A stretch of 64,000 nt of DNA from assembly GCF_014647415.1 (NCBI RefSeq), contig NZ_BMPD01000001.1, positions 496,001-560,000 of the forward strand, given 5' to 3'. This DNA is from Haloarcula sebkhae (GTDB lineage: Archaea > Halobacteriota > Halobacteria > Halobacteriales > Haloarculaceae). The translations under genes and the position numbers were made by a program. Positions 45,214 through 54,382 of the stretch are shown here, in pieces. The first letter of the stretch is position 1; every line of letters begins with the position of its first letter. The notes under the pieces were generated by a model. The model was given only the letters and a program-made list of their open reading frames with translations, did no database searches and had not been told where the DNA came from.

Positions 45214-45425
45214 TCATTCTCACGAAGCAGACCGGCGAGCAACGCATAGCGTGTGCTCGCCACCGCGAAGAGAGATGACGGACAGCGAAGAATTGAGCAG
45301 ACGAGGAACGCGCAGCGAAGCGAGCATTTCTCGGCGAGTTCAAATCTCCGTCCGGACGTTCACTTTGTTCACGACCGGACGTGCTCCACGCTCGCGATGC
45401 TCGCGTGGAACTCCGTCCGGACGTT
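45191..45425. repeat. tRNA-Arg 3' end and two downstream copies
   Basis: The 24 bases from GAGTTCAAATC to GGACGT at 45191-45214 (T arm and acceptor end plus one base) recur exactly at 45336-45359. A shorter 15-base copy, CTCCGTCCGGACGTT, lies at 45411-45425, and CCGGACGT occurs again near 45375. The copies sit in a gene-free stretch (45214-45476). Exact copies of tRNA 3' ends are the usual footprint of integrase-mediated insertion, and the 120-base interval between copies 1 and 2 is too short for an element with genes. Confidence 0.8.
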
Positions 45426-45476
45426 TCTGCCGACGCAAACCACCGAGCGACAGCCGGGGCGACCGTCTGTTACCGT

Positions 45477-45869
45477 TCAGACCTCTGTCCGGTCGTTTCC
45501 GTCACGGCTAGTCGTCCCGTTGTCGGTCGACACTATCGTCAACGCACTCCCGACGGCCAGGCTAAACGACGTGAGGCCGAGGACGGTGAGCGTCACCACG
45601 AACGCCTGATCCCCGGGGAGCGCAAGCTGCTGCTGGAGCGTCACGACGACGTAGGTGGTGACGCCGGCGAAGGCCCCACCCCAAGTACCGCCCCTGCTGA
45701 ATATCGGGAGCGCGTTTCGTTGCGTGTAGAGGCCGACAATAGCGGCGAACAACGTCAGGGCAAACGTCGACAGGAGCACGGGATCGGTGACCAAGAACTG
45801 CCAGGCGAGGACCGTCACGGCGGACGCGCCGGCCGCACCGAACAGCCATCGACGCCAGGATCGTGGCAT
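45477..45869 (-). CDS. small four-helix membrane protein
   Basis: 130 residues, starting MPRSWRRWLFGAAG, with four hydrophobic segments at about 10-27, 31-50, 60-80 and 87-108, and a charged C-terminal tail. No motif is recognised. It faces away from the DUF309 gene. The call rests on the good frame length, start context and haloarchaeal composition. Confidence 0.6.
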   Translation of the reverse strand: MPRSWRRWLFGAAGASAVTVLAWQFLVTDPVLLSTFALTLFAAIVGLYTQRNALPIFSRGGTWGGAFAGVTTYVVVTLQQQLALPGDQAFVVTLTVLGLTSFSLAVGSALTIVSTDNGTTSRDGNDRTEV

Positions 45870-45954
45870 ATGCTGACTTGCGGTGTCGGTGACAAATCAG
45901 TTCTGTTATACGGGTGCCGATGTGGTTTTCCGGCCGCGAGGCGAATCCACCCGT

Positions 45955-46572
45955 GTGCGCGACCATCTCCGTGCCGGCATCGCAGTGTACAACGAAGGCC
46001 GATACCACGCCGCACACGACGCGTGGGAAGAGTACTGGCTAGACCTCGATGCGGGCGACGACGAGCGGTTCCTGCACGGCCTTATCCAGTTCACCGCAGT
46101 CGTCCACCACGCCAGCGAGGAGAACTGGTCAGGCGCGCAGGGGTTGGCTGAGAGCGCGACGGAGTACCTCGACGGCCTGTCAGACCCGTATCACGGCGTG
46201 GCGGTAGACGAGGTCCGGGCGTTCCTCGTGGCGACGGCGGCTGACCCCCACCACGCGGCGACGGACCCGCCGACGCTGACACACGAGGGCGAAGCCGTTG
46301 AGTACGACGCGCTGGATTTCGACGCCACGGCCATCGTCGCCGGGGTACTGGCGGAGACTGGCCGGTACGACGAGGCTGTCGTCGCTGACGCTGTTGCCCG
46401 CGCACGGAGTGAACTCGACGGCGACGGCGGTTCGCAGTTCGCCGGGATGCTGTTCTCGTTCGTGCGCGAGCGCGACCAGCGGCCCGTCGTCTACCAGCGG
46501 CTTCTGGACCACGTCGAACTAGAACAGCAGAAAGACGACGACGTCCGTGGGCTGTTCGACGGTTCGGGGTAG
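45955..46572 (+). CDS. DUF309-domain protein
   Basis: 205 residues from the GTG at 45955; the open frame reaches back to an ATG at 45883. The N-terminal RDHLRAGIAVYNEGRYHAAHDAWEEYW matches the DUF309 helical domain, with the characteristic AHDAWEE box at about 20-26. Further family residues are FLHGLIQFTAVVHHA. The C-terminal half is helical. The function is unknown; the domain occurs widely in archaea and cyanobacteria. It converges on the azf gene. Confidence 0.82.
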   Translation: MRDHLRAGIAVYNEGRYHAAHDAWEEYWLDLDAGDDERFLHGLIQFTAVVHHASEENWSGAQGLAESATEYLDGLSDPYHGVAVDEVRAFLVATAADPHHAATDPPTLTHEGEAVEYDALDFDATAIVAGVLAETGRYDEAVVADAVARARSELDGDGGSQFAGMLFSFVRERDQRPVVYQRLLDHVELEQQKDDDVRGLFDGSG

Positions 46573-46596
46573 CGGGCGACAGCGGAGTAGGAGGGG

Positions 46597-47370
46597 CTAT
46601 GGCTCCGGTTCGGCGACCCGTTCGTCGCCGTCGAAGTGCGCGGAGTTGTCCTGTGGGTCGTAGCCGAGCACGTCCTTGGCGCGCTCGATGGAGTAGTACT
46701 TGCGGTCGTTGTCGGAGATGCCGTAGACGATTTCGTACTCGTAATCGGCCTGCAGCGCACAGTCGTGGATGTGGGCGCAATCCCGGTAGGAGAGCCACAT
46801 CGCCTGCCCGCGCTCGTAGTCGATCGGCGGGTGGCCCCGCGTGAGGTTGCCGATGCGGATATTACAGACGGAAAGATCGTACTGGTCGTGGTAGTAACGG
46901 CCCAGTACCTCGCCGGTCGCTTTCGAGACGCCGTAGAGGTTGCCTGGGCGTGGGAGCTCCGTCCCGTCGAGGCGATACTGGTCGTCCGGACGGTACATCT
47001 CGGGCGTGCGCTCGTCCGTTTCGAAGGAGCCGACGGCGTGGTTCGAGGAGGCGAAGACGAACTTCTCGACGCCCTCGTCGACAGCGGCCTCGTACATTTT
47101 CTGGGTGCCGTCGATGTTGTTTTCGAGGACGGAGTCCCAGGGGGCTTCCGGCCGGGGGTCGCCAGCCAGGTGGATGACGGCGCCGACGCCGTCCATCGCC
47201 GCGGCCACGTCGCCCTCGCTGGACACGTCCCCGACGAGGTACTCGTGGTCGGGCTCCTCGGCGGGTGGGCTGTGGAACATGAGTTTCCACTCGTAAGCGT
47301 CCTCGAGTCCTTCGAGGATGGCCGCCCCGACAGCGCCGCCAGCGCCGGTGAGCAGAACCGGGTCGTCCAT
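46597..47370 (-). CDS. azf: NAD-dependent glucose-6-phosphate dehydrogenase (archaeal zwischenferment)
   Basis: 257 residues from the ATG at 47370. The short-chain dehydrogenase fold has LLTGAGGAVGAAILEGLED (about 5-23) for NAD and YGVSKATGEVLGRYY as the YxxxK catalytic pair. The sequence and length match Azf of Haloferax volcanii (HVO_0511), which oxidises glucose 6-phosphate to 6-phosphogluconolactone in the pentose-phosphate pathway. A box near 47398 lies about 27 bases upstream. It is divergent from the MptD-like gene. Confidence 0.85.
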   Translation of the reverse strand: MDDPVLLTGAGGAVGAAILEGLEDAYEWKLMFHSPPAEEPDHEYLVGDVSSEGDVAAAMDGVGAVIHLAGDPRPEAPWDSVLENNIDGTQKMYEAAVDEGVEKFVFASSNHAVGSFETDERTPEMYRPDDQYRLDGTELPRPGNLYGVSKATGEVLGRYYHDQYDLSVCNIRIGNLTRGHPPIDYERGQAMWLSYRDCAHIHDCALQADYEYEIVYGISDNDRKYYSIERAKDVLGYDPQDNSAHFDGDERVAEPEP

Positions 47371-47444
47371 TCGTATGAGAGCATACGTCGCACGCAATAG
47401 GTAGCTTGCGGTTCGCTTTTGTGTCGCCCAGCCGGACCGATTGT

Positions 47445-47792
47445 ATGGAACCCACAGCTCCGCAGGAGGCGTGTTTCGAAGCGGGCGTCAAGTTCGGATC
47501 GCTGTATCACCAGTTCGCAGGGACGCCGATCAGCCCGGATAGCGCTGACTCGCTCGCAGCGGCGATGGAGGAGGCCATCGAGAACCAGCCGTTCTGTGAG
47601 GCGGTCACCGTCAGCGTCCGCACGGAGGCACTGGAAGACGCTATCGCCGAGGGCGGGGCGGACTACACAGAACTCACCGGGCGGCTCATCAATGTCGAGA
47701 TGCGTATCGGATACGAGGGCGTCACAGTCGAGACGAGCATGGCGATGGAGGACGGCTACCCGCTGATGCAGGTCGACGCAGTGAAGGAATGA
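47445..47792 (+). CDS. mptD: MptD-type dihydroneopterin aldolase
   Basis: 115 residues from the ATG at 47445. The family pattern is visible: ACFEAGVKFGSLYHQFAGTP, GADYTELTGRLINVEM and a late YPLMQV. Archaeal MptD converts 7,8-dihydroneopterin to the 6-hydroxymethyl compound in methanopterin or folate-type cofactor synthesis. The box CTTTTGTG at about 47414-47421 lies about 28 bases before the ATG. It is divergent from azf. Confidence 0.83.
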   Translation: MEPTAPQEACFEAGVKFGSLYHQFAGTPISPDSADSLAAAMEEAIENQPFCEAVTVSVRTEALEDAIAEGGADYTELTGRLINVEMRIGYEGVTVETSMAMEDGYPLMQVDAVKE

Positions 47793-47865
47793 ATGGCCGG
47801 AAGGAAGCCTGAATCACTGACACAGGCCCGAAAATTTTACCAGAGGGGGCTGTGAGACTTCCGAT

Positions 47866-48963
47866 ATGGCCCTCCACGCAGTCGACGATATCGACGACGC
47901 AATCGATGCGACGAAGTCGTTCCTGTTCCCGTTCGAGAAATGGATGTGGCTCCGGATGGCGTTCGTCGTGTTCTTCATCGGTGGTGGCGGTGTCGGGCTG
48001 AACAACGCCCAGTCGTTCAGCAACTTCGGTGATTTCGGCGGGAACGGCGGCCCAAGCGGTCCTGGAAGCGACTTTCAGCTGGCCACACCGCTTGAAACTG
48101 TACTGTCCTTGCCGGGGGACCTCGCCATGCAAGTCTCCGGACCCGGTGTCCCGTCCGGTGCGCCGGACGAACTACTCGCCGGGGCTGGGCTCCTCGTGTT
48201 CGCCGTTATCGGCCTTGTCATCCTGCTAGCGCTCGCGTACGGCATCCTGAGTAACTTCATGGAGTTCGTATTGACCCAGGCGCTCATCGACCGCGAGATA
48301 CACGTCCGCCGGTATTTCAGTGAGCACGTCGGGGACGGCATTCGACTGTTCCTGTTTCGGCTTGTCCTCGGGATTGTCTGGCTCGGCGTCGCGTTCGTAA
48401 TCGGTGTAGCCGTTTTCTTCCTGACGCTTGGTGGTGAGGCCGCAAACGTCGGGGCGTCGAGCGTCCTCGCGCTGTCGGGGCTGTTCATCGCCGTGTTCGC
48501 GGTGCTCGCGATAAGCTACGGTATCGTCTTCGGGTTCACCACGGTGTTTGTCGTGCCGCTGATGACGGCAGATAATGACGGCGTTCTCTCCGGGTGGTCG
48601 CGGCTCTGGGGTTCGATAAAAGGCCAACCCAAGCAGTACCTCGCCTATCTGTTTTTCTCCATCGTCCTCCAGATCGGTGTCGGTATCGTCGGCGCGATTT
48701 TCGGCATCATCGCACTCATCGTCGTCGGGATTCCGGTCGGGCTCGCCGCGTTCGCACTGTATCTCGTTGTTCAGGGAACTGTCGGAATCGTTTTGGCCGG
48801 CGGTATCGGCCTGGTTGGCGGACTGGTTTTCATCGTTCTCAGTGCGCTCGTTCAGGTCCCGCTAACGACGTTCCTCCGGTACTACGCGATGCTCGTGCTG
48901 GGTGACATCGACGCCGACATGGACCCGATTCCCGAGGTGCGCTCGGACATCCGGGCCGAGTAG
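47866..48963 (+). CDS. multi-pass membrane protein (DUF7544-like)
   Basis: 365 residues. The N-terminal cytosolic helix ALHAVDDIDDAIDATKSFLFP precedes about six membrane segments (about 29-46, 100-125, 155-180, 193-225, 258-285 and 290-330). The second half contains the pattern PLMTADNDGVLSGWSRLWGSI seen in proteins that resemble glycerophosphoryl-diester-type membrane domains. I recall the haloarchaeal name DUF7544, unverified. The function is unknown. Confidence 0.75.
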   Translation: MALHAVDDIDDAIDATKSFLFPFEKWMWLRMAFVVFFIGGGGVGLNNAQSFSNFGDFGGNGGPSGPGSDFQLATPLETVLSLPGDLAMQVSGPGVPSGAPDELLAGAGLLVFAVIGLVILLALAYGILSNFMEFVLTQALIDREIHVRRYFSEHVGDGIRLFLFRLVLGIVWLGVAFVIGVAVFFLTLGGEAANVGASSVLALSGLFIAVFAVLAISYGIVFGFTTVFVVPLMTADNDGVLSGWSRLWGSIKGQPKQYLAYLFFSIVLQIGVGIVGAIFGIIALIVVGIPVGLAAFALYLVVQGTVGIVLAGGIGLVGGLVFIVLSALVQVPLTTFLRYYAMLVLGDIDADMDPIPEVRSDIRAE

Positions 48964-49068
48964 CTACAACGGCTTTTCGGTTTCAAGAATTACCGACCGG
49001 TCACGTCCTGCGGTTTCACTTTCACTTTCAGGCGGGCTTTTAATCCCTCACCGTACCAACGGTCCCGT

Positions 49069-49515
49069 ATGAGTCAGTCAAGTCTGGACGACGACGAACT
49101 GTTCGGAGAGGCGGCCAACGAAATGCGCACGGATGTCGAGGAGTCGCTCGCGAAGGCTCGCGAGGCGCTCCCCGAGGCCGATTCAGTCTGGGACGTGGAA
49201 GCCGACAACACGCTCGGTGTGCTGAACTCGCTCAAAACAGCGCTCGACGTGGGCGACGCCGAGGACCACCTCCGCGACGCGAAGAAGTGGTACACGATGG
49301 GCGAACGCGCCGACGCCTTCGAGGATGCCGACGACCTCGCCGAGGAGATCGAGACCATCGCGAACCTCATCGACGACGTTGACGACGCCCGCGAGCAGGT
49401 CGGCGACCTCACGGCGACGATTCCACAGCTTCGCAGCACGCTCGAAGAGTTCGAGGGCGAAGACGGAGCAGACGCGGAGGCGGACGGCGACGCCGACGCG
49501 GAAGCGGAAGCCTGA
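49069..49515 (+). CDS. DUF5790 family protein
   Basis: 148 residues, very acidic, predicted helical throughout (about 15-125) with a low-complexity tail of repeated Ala/Asp/Glu. The segment DADNTLGVLNSLKTALDVGD-like and HLRDAKKWYTMGERADAF is characteristic of the haloarchaeal DUF5790 family. It is cytosolic and of unknown function. A T-run follows about 75 bases after its stop. Confidence 0.8.
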   Translation: MSQSSLDDDELFGEAANEMRTDVEESLAKAREALPEADSVWDVEADNTLGVLNSLKTALDVGDAEDHLRDAKKWYTMGERADAFEDADDLAEEIETIANLIDDVDDAREQVGDLTATIPQLRSTLEEFEGEDGADAEADGDADAEAEA

Positions 49516-49591
49516 GTTCGGGACAGCCACGTCCCGGCGGACCTACCTCAGTCTGCCTGCGACCAGCGTGTCGCTCGCGTCGTCCAGCGGC

Positions 49592-49598
49592 TTTTTTT
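49592..49598 (+). terminator. T-run terminator after the DUF5790 gene
   Basis: Seven consecutive T follow CCAGCGGC. Archaeal transcription often ends at such T-tracts without a hairpin. It sits between the DUF5790 gene and the convergent DUF6789-like gene, where a terminator is expected. Confidence 0.4.
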
Positions 49599-49679
49599 CA
49601 CCGGCATCACAGCGTGTTGGACCTGATGCGGCGGGAGTCACGACGCCGTTCTATCGCTCGAACGCGACAGCAAGCCGTC

Positions 49680-50204
49680 TCAGACGATAGAGTCCGGGCG
49701 CGTCGAGAAGTAGTTGAACACCGCGCCGAGCCCGATGCCGTAGACGACGTGGGCGACGAGCGTCAACACTGCGTACAGTACCAGCATGAGTCCGGACTGG
49801 CCGGTGTAGAAGGCGAGCACGAACCCGGTCCACATCGCGCCGCCGAAGAACGCACCGCTGACGGGATCAGACTGGCCCGGAAGGTACGCTTTCAGCGAAG
49901 CGAACAACAACGGCCACGGGAACATCCCGCCGCCGAGGAAGATGAAGAAACCGAACAGTACCTCCGGGACGTAGCCGGTCAGGCCCACGAGTTCGGTGAG
50001 GATTGCGAAGTCGTCGAGACTGAACGCGCCCAGTGACTGGGCGATGAGGAAGACAACCGACATCATCGCTGTCCCGACCAGCCCACCGGCAGCACCGATG
50101 ACACCGTCGGCAAGAATCCCAGCGAGGCTATCGAACTCCTCGACCTCTGTGAGGCCGTCGTCGTTGATAGGCGGGTCCTCGACGCCGGATGACGTGTCTT
50201 CCAT
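49680..50204 (-). CDS. DUF6789-like membrane protein next to cytochrome oxidase
   Basis: 174 residues from the ATG at 50204; an ATG at 50219 adds five residues. After an acidic N-terminus come four membrane segments (about 30-55, 68-100, 115-138 and 140-165), with LGGGMFPWPLLFASLKAYLP and GAFFGGAMWTGFVLAF. I recall this haloarchaeal shape as DUF6789, unverified. It is divergent from the oxidase subunit II gene, so it may share regulation with the oxidase. Confidence 0.75.
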   Translation of the reverse strand: MEDTSSGVEDPPINDDGLTEVEEFDSLAGILADGVIGAAGGLVGTAMMSVVFLIAQSLGAFSLDDFAILTELVGLTGYVPEVLFGFFIFLGGGMFPWPLLFASLKAYLPGQSDPVSGAFFGGAMWTGFVLAFYTGQSGLMLVLYAVLTLVAHVVYGIGLGAVFNYFSTRPDSIV

Positions 50205-50321
50205 GGTGTGTTGTAACATGCCAGTAAATAAAAAAGTTCCCGCACACGTTAGGCCAGCGAAGGGTATATGTCAACTGTCTGACCGCAATACCTATTACAG
50301 GGTGGGAAGAATCATGAAGAA

Positions 50322-51101
50322 ATGGCGGTATCCTTGATAACATACGCCACGGTTGTGTTCCCCATGCACGGTGGCGACGTCAGGGCACCCAGTGCGGTGT
50401 TCGACCAGATCTTCGAGGTGTTCCTGCTGCTGGGAACGGCCGTCGGGGTGGTCGTCGTGGCGTACACGATGTACCACGCACTCAAGTACCGCGATGACGG
50501 GGGTGAAACGGACCCGTACGCCGACAAGGTCGAGCGGCCCGAGATGGGAGAGATGCCGACCGGCGGCACGGGCGGCCGGAAGGTGTTCTACTCGTTCAGC
50601 ATCAGCGCCATCATCGTCGTCTCGCTCATCGCCTGGACGTACTCGCAACTGCTGTACATCGAGCAGGGGCCCGATCCGGCCCAAGAGGAGGCGCTGGAGA
50701 TCGACGTGGAAGGGTACCGCTTCGGCTGGGACTTCGTGTATCCGAACGGGCACACGACCAACACACTCCGAGTGCCACAGGACCGGGTGGTTAGGTTACA
50801 GGTGACTTCGACGGACGTGTTCCACAACTTCGGGATACCGGCGTTACGAGTCAAGACCGACGCCGTCCCGGGCCAGTACACGTCGGCCTGGTTCACGGCC
50901 AACGAGACAGGGACCTACACCGCGAAGTGCTACGAGCTGTGTGGCAGCGGCCACTCGCTGATGACGACGGATGTGGTTGTGATGCCACAGGACGAGTACG
51001 AGGAGTGGTACGCGGAGACGAACGGGACGGCGGCAAGCGGCAACGAGACGGGCCAGCGAATCGCGACTGAGGCGACCGCCCTCGGAGGTGCGCCCGCATG
51101 A
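50322..51101 (+). CDS. coxB: cytochrome c oxidase subunit II
   Basis: 259 residues. Two membrane hairpin segments (about 27-50 and 92-115) precede the extracellular cupredoxin domain. The binuclear CuA site is intact: a His in VFHNFGIPALRV and the set CYELCGSGHSLM. The CuA site receives electrons from the donor, probably a blue copper protein such as halocyanin. CCTATTAC (50290-50297) lies about 28 bases before the ATG. The gene overlaps the subunit I gene by 4 bases (ATGA). Confidence 0.93.
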   Translation: MAVSLITYATVVFPMHGGDVRAPSAVFDQIFEVFLLLGTAVGVVVVAYTMYHALKYRDDGGETDPYADKVERPEMGEMPTGGTGGRKVFYSFSISAIIVVSLIAWTYSQLLYIEQGPDPAQEEALEIDVEGYRFGWDFVYPNGHTTNTLRVPQDRVVRLQVTSTDVFHNFGIPALRVKTDAVPGQYTSAWFTANETGTYTAKCYELCGSGHSLMTTDVVVMPQDEYEEWYAETNGTAASGNETGQRIATEATALGGAPA

Positions 51102-53662
51102 GCCACGACCACGGCCTGCCGCCCAAATCGTCGGTTAGCCGGTGGTTCCTCACGACCAATCACAAGGACATCGGCGTGCTGTATCTCATCACCGCGCTGT
51201 TCTTCCTAGTCTTCGGTGGCACCCTCGCCCTGCTGTTTCGCCTCGAACTGATTTCTTCGGGTGCTGACCTGCTAGGGTCGATGGGGTACAATCAGGCGGT
51301 ATCGACCCACGGCCTGCTGATGGTGTTCTGGTTCATCTCGCCCTTTGCCTTCGGCTTCGCGAACTACGTCGTCCCACTGCAGATCGGCGCGGACGACCTC
51401 GCCTTCCCGCGGCTGAACGCGCTGTCGTACTGGCTGTACCTGTTCTCGGGCATCCTGATGGGCGTCTCCTTCTTCCAAGGGACTACCTTCGCGGGCGGGT
51501 GGACCATGTACGCCCCGCTGAACACGCCGGCGTACATCCCCGGCGAGGGACTCGGGGCGACCTCGGTCGTGCTGGCGCTCATTATGTTCACGGCGGCGGT
51601 GACACTGGGGTCAGTGAACTTCCTGACGACGATGTACCGCATGCGCGCCGAAGGGCTTCGGATGCGGGACATCCCCATCTTCTCGCTGTCTATCAATCTC
51701 ACCGTCTGGATGATGCTGTTCGCCTTCGCGGCGCTGCTGGCGGCGTTGATGATACTCGCCTCCGACCACATCCTCGGAACGACCTACTTCCAGTACTCCA
51801 TCGACGGGACGACCATGGCGACCGACGCGGACAACCCGGGTGCGTCGCTGCTGTGGGCACACCTGTTCTGGTTCTTCGGTCATCCGGAGGTGTACATCGT
51901 TTTCTTCCCCGCGCTTGGCGTGATGGCCGAGTGCTTCCAGACCTTTACCGGCCGGCGGCTGGTCGGCCGCAAGTGGTTCATCATCTCGATGGTGCTGGTG
52001 GCGCTCCAGAGCTTCGTCGTCTGGATGCACCACATGTTCCTGACCGGCATCAACCTCCCAATCAAGACTATTTTCATGGCGACGACCATCGGGATATCCC
52101 TGCCCTTCGACCTGATGGTGTTCTCACTCATCTACACGATGGCGAAGGGGCGGGTCCGGTTCACGACGCCGTTCCTGTTCTCGCTGGGCGCGCTCATCCT
52201 GTTCATCATTGGCGGCATCACCGGCGTCTTCCTCGGCGCAATCGTGCTGGACTACCAGTTCCGCGGGACCTACTGGGTCGTCGCGCACTTCCATTACGTG
52301 ATGGTCGCGGGCGCGACGGCGCTGTTCGGCGGGCTGTACTACTGGTACCCCAAGATAACCGGGAAGATGTACAACGAACGACTGGGGAAGATACAGTTCG
52401 GCGTCTACTTCCTCGGGTTCAATCTCCTGTACTTCCCGATGTTCATCGCCTGGGAGACGCCCCGTCGCGTGTTCGTCTATCCCGACGGCCTGCAGATATG
52501 GCACACCATGGCCACCGTCGGCGGGTTCATTCTCGGGGCGAGCTTCCTCATCATGTTCTACAACCTCTTCGTGAGTCTCTGGCGCGGCGAAGATGTCGGG
52601 CCGAATCCCTGGGAATACGCCACCTCTGCCGAGTGGGCTGTCTCCTCGCCGCCGCCGTTAGAGAACTTCCCCGGGGTCCCGAGCTACGCGACCGGGAAAC
52701 TGGAGTTCCTCGACGACGAGACGGTCGTTGAGCGCACCGAGCGTGCGCCCGGAGCCGCGGCGCATGGCCACGCGGCGACCGACGGCGGGACCGCGACGGA
52801 CGGCGGCGCGGTGACAGCGAGAGCCGCAACGACGGCAACCGCGATGGAATCGGCCCACGAGGTCAGCGGCGAGGAGCATGCCAACCACGCCAGCTTCTGG
52901 CCGTTCCTCGTCAGCCTTGGCGGGTTCATCACGTTCCTCGGGCTCTCGGGCGTGCGGACGGGGAGCGTGTTCTACCTGACCATGGCGGCCGCCGGTGGAG
53001 TGGCGACAATCGGGTCCCTCGTCGGGATGACCCGCGAGCCGTTCCACGCGCCGGAGATGGCCATCGCAGAGCGGTGGCCCTTCGAGCGCGTCGAGAAGAT
53101 GAAACTCGGGATGTGGACGTTCCTCGCCAGCGACATCGTCCTGTTCGGGGCGTTCATCGGCTCGTATGCCTTCGTCCGGGTCGCCTACGGCTGGACGGCC
53201 TGGCACCACGACCTCATTCCCGCCGAGCACGTGACCATGCCCGGCCTCATCAACACGTACCTGTTGCTCACGTCGAGTTTCCTCGTCGTGCTGGCGATGG
53301 TCGCCGCCGAACGCGAGAGCAAGCGCGGGACCGTTGCCGCGCTGGCCGGAACGTTCGCGCTCGGGGTCGGCTTCCTCATCAACAAGGGACTGGAGTGGAA
53401 CCACCTGTTCCACATCAGCACAGAGACCTTCCCGAGCGGGTGGAACCTCTCGACGAACATCGCATCGTCGACGTTCTACCTGACGACCGGGCTCCACGGC
53501 GCTCACGTCACTATCGGACTCATCATCTGTGCATACATGACCGTCAGGGCCTGGAACGGGGCCTACCAGGGCGACGACAGGGCCATCGAGTACTTCGGGC
53601 TGTACTGGCACTTCGTCGACATCGTCTGGCTGTTCCTGTTCCCCCTCTTTTACATCCTCTAG
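51098..53662 (+). CDS. coxAC: cytochrome c oxidase subunits I and III, fused
   Basis: 854 residues. The first part (about 1-555) is subunit I: STHGLLMVFWF (low-spin heme His), GHPEVY (CuB His-Tyr pair and D-channel Glu, about 261-266), MHHMFLTG (CuB His pair) and AHFHYVMV (heme ligands). An Ala/Thr/Asp-rich linker (about 545-600) leads to subunit III with about seven helices, including AYGWTAWHHD and TGLHGAHVTIGL. The site equivalent to the K-channel Lys of A-type oxidases reads LPFDLMVFS, so Lys appears as Met. It overlaps coxB and is followed by subunit IV. Confidence 0.93.
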   Translation: MSHDHGLPPKSSVSRWFLTTNHKDIGVLYLITALFFLVFGGTLALLFRLELISSGADLLGSMGYNQAVSTHGLLMVFWFISPFAFGFANYVVPLQIGADDLAFPRLNALSYWLYLFSGILMGVSFFQGTTFAGGWTMYAPLNTPAYIPGEGLGATSVVLALIMFTAAVTLGSVNFLTTMYRMRAEGLRMRDIPIFSLSINLTVWMMLFAFAALLAALMILASDHILGTTYFQYSIDGTTMATDADNPGASLLWAHLFWFFGHPEVYIVFFPALGVMAECFQTFTGRRLVGRKWFIISMVLVALQSFVVWMHHMFLTGINLPIKTIFMATTIGISLPFDLMVFSLIYTMAKGRVRFTTPFLFSLGALILFIIGGITGVFLGAIVLDYQFRGTYWVVAHFHYVMVAGATALFGGLYYWYPKITGKMYNERLGKIQFGVYFLGFNLLYFPMFIAWETPRRVFVYPDGLQIWHTMATVGGFILGASFLIMFYNLFVSLWRGEDVGPNPWEYATSAEWAVSSPPPLENFPGVPSYATGKLEFLDDETVVERTERAPGAAAHGHAATDGGTATDGGAVTARAATTATAMESAHEVSGEEHANHASFWPFLVSLGGFITFLGLSGVRTGSVFYLTMAAAGGVATIGSLVGMTREPFHAPEMAIAERWPFERVEKMKLGMWTFLASDIVLFGAFIGSYAFVRVAYGWTAWHHDLIPAEHVTMPGLINTYLLLTSSFLVVLAMVAAERESKRGTVAALAGTFALGVGFLINKGLEWNHLFHISTETFPSGWNLSTNIASSTFYLTTGLHGAHVTIGLIICAYMTVRAWNGAYQGDDRAIEYFGLYWHFVDIVWLFLFPLFYIL

Positions 53663-53666
53663 AACA

Positions 53667-53933
53667 ATGGACTGGAAAGGCTATACCGCGATATACGTCG
53701 TACTGTTCACCTTCGCGACCGCACAGGCCGTCGTCGAGTTCGCCGGCCTCGTCGACAGCGCCTACTGGGCTGCCTTCGCGCTCATCATGGTGCTGTCGGT
53801 CGTCAAGGCTGTCGGCGTCGCCGCGTACTACCAACATCTCCGCTGGGAACCCCGCGCCGTCACGTACCTCGTGCTGGGCGGGACTGTCGCCGCGCTCGCA
53901 CTGACTGGGGCCGCTGCGTACTCGATACTGTGA
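53667..53933 (+). CDS. cytochrome c oxidase subunit IV-like protein
   Basis: 88 residues with three membrane segments and the internal motif VVKAVGVAAYYQHLRWE, which is typical of the short subunit IV family (DUF420/COX4-like) of prokaryotic oxidases. It begins 4 bases after the subunit I/III stop, so it is in the same operon. It has no catalytic role but helps assembly or stability in related enzymes. Confidence 0.85.
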   Translation: MDWKGYTAIYVVLFTFATAQAVVEFAGLVDSAYWAAFALIMVLSVVKAVGVAAYYQHLRWEPRAVTYLVLGGTVAALALTGAAAYSIL

Positions 53934-53938
53934 GTGGC

Positions 53939-54382
53939 TTAGGCCCCGACAAGCTGGAAGCCGACCGCGATGAGAAAGAGGACGCCCGCGACAGTCGCGG
54001 ACTCGGCGACCGCCAGCGAGCGAGGGTGTCCCCGGCGTGTCGCCGAAAGATACACCCCAAACAGCAGGTAGCCACAGAGGCCCGCCCCGCCGACCACGGC
54101 AACCGCTAGTCCCGCTATCGACTGGGTCTCGACGGGGCCGGAGATAGACGCGACGACACCAACCAGGAGGCCGATGACCAGCACCGCGAACGCGCCGACC
54201 CAGACCATTGGCTTGTCGGCGTACGTCTCGAAGCGACTCTCGCGGTCGCTCGCCGGAGACCAACCGTTCGTCGACGCCCTCGGACTGTATTGATACCAGC
54301 CACGCACGCGGACCATCCATGCGACCACCGCCACCACTAATGCACCCATTATCCCCATGCTAGCGAGGTACGTGGTTGCCAT
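53939..54382 (-). CDS. membrane protein of the oxidase cluster (DUF7541-like)
   Basis: 147 residues. It has one N-terminal membrane segment, a loop with YQYSPRASTNGWSP, and three further segments (about 58-80, 86-107 and 120-145). It converges on the oxidase operon 5 bases after subunit IV. I recall DUF7541 for haloarchaeal proteins in this position, unverified. The function is unknown. Confidence 0.72.
   Translation of the reverse strand: MATTYLASMGIMGALVVAVVAWMVRVRGWYQYSPRASTNGWSPASDRESRFETYADKPMVWVGAFAVLVIGLLVGVVASISGPVETQSIAGLAVAVVGGAGLCGYLLFGVYLSATRRGHPRSLAVAESATVAGVLFLIAVGFQLVGA

Noticed and set aside
45191-45425. Possible CRISPR array
   Set aside because: Only two full copies and one partial, of unequal spacing, all derived from the tRNA 3' end; no cas genes in the window.
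45071-45511. Open frames running through tRNA-Arg and the copies of its end
   Set aside because: They translate a tRNA and its repeats; no start context or domain.
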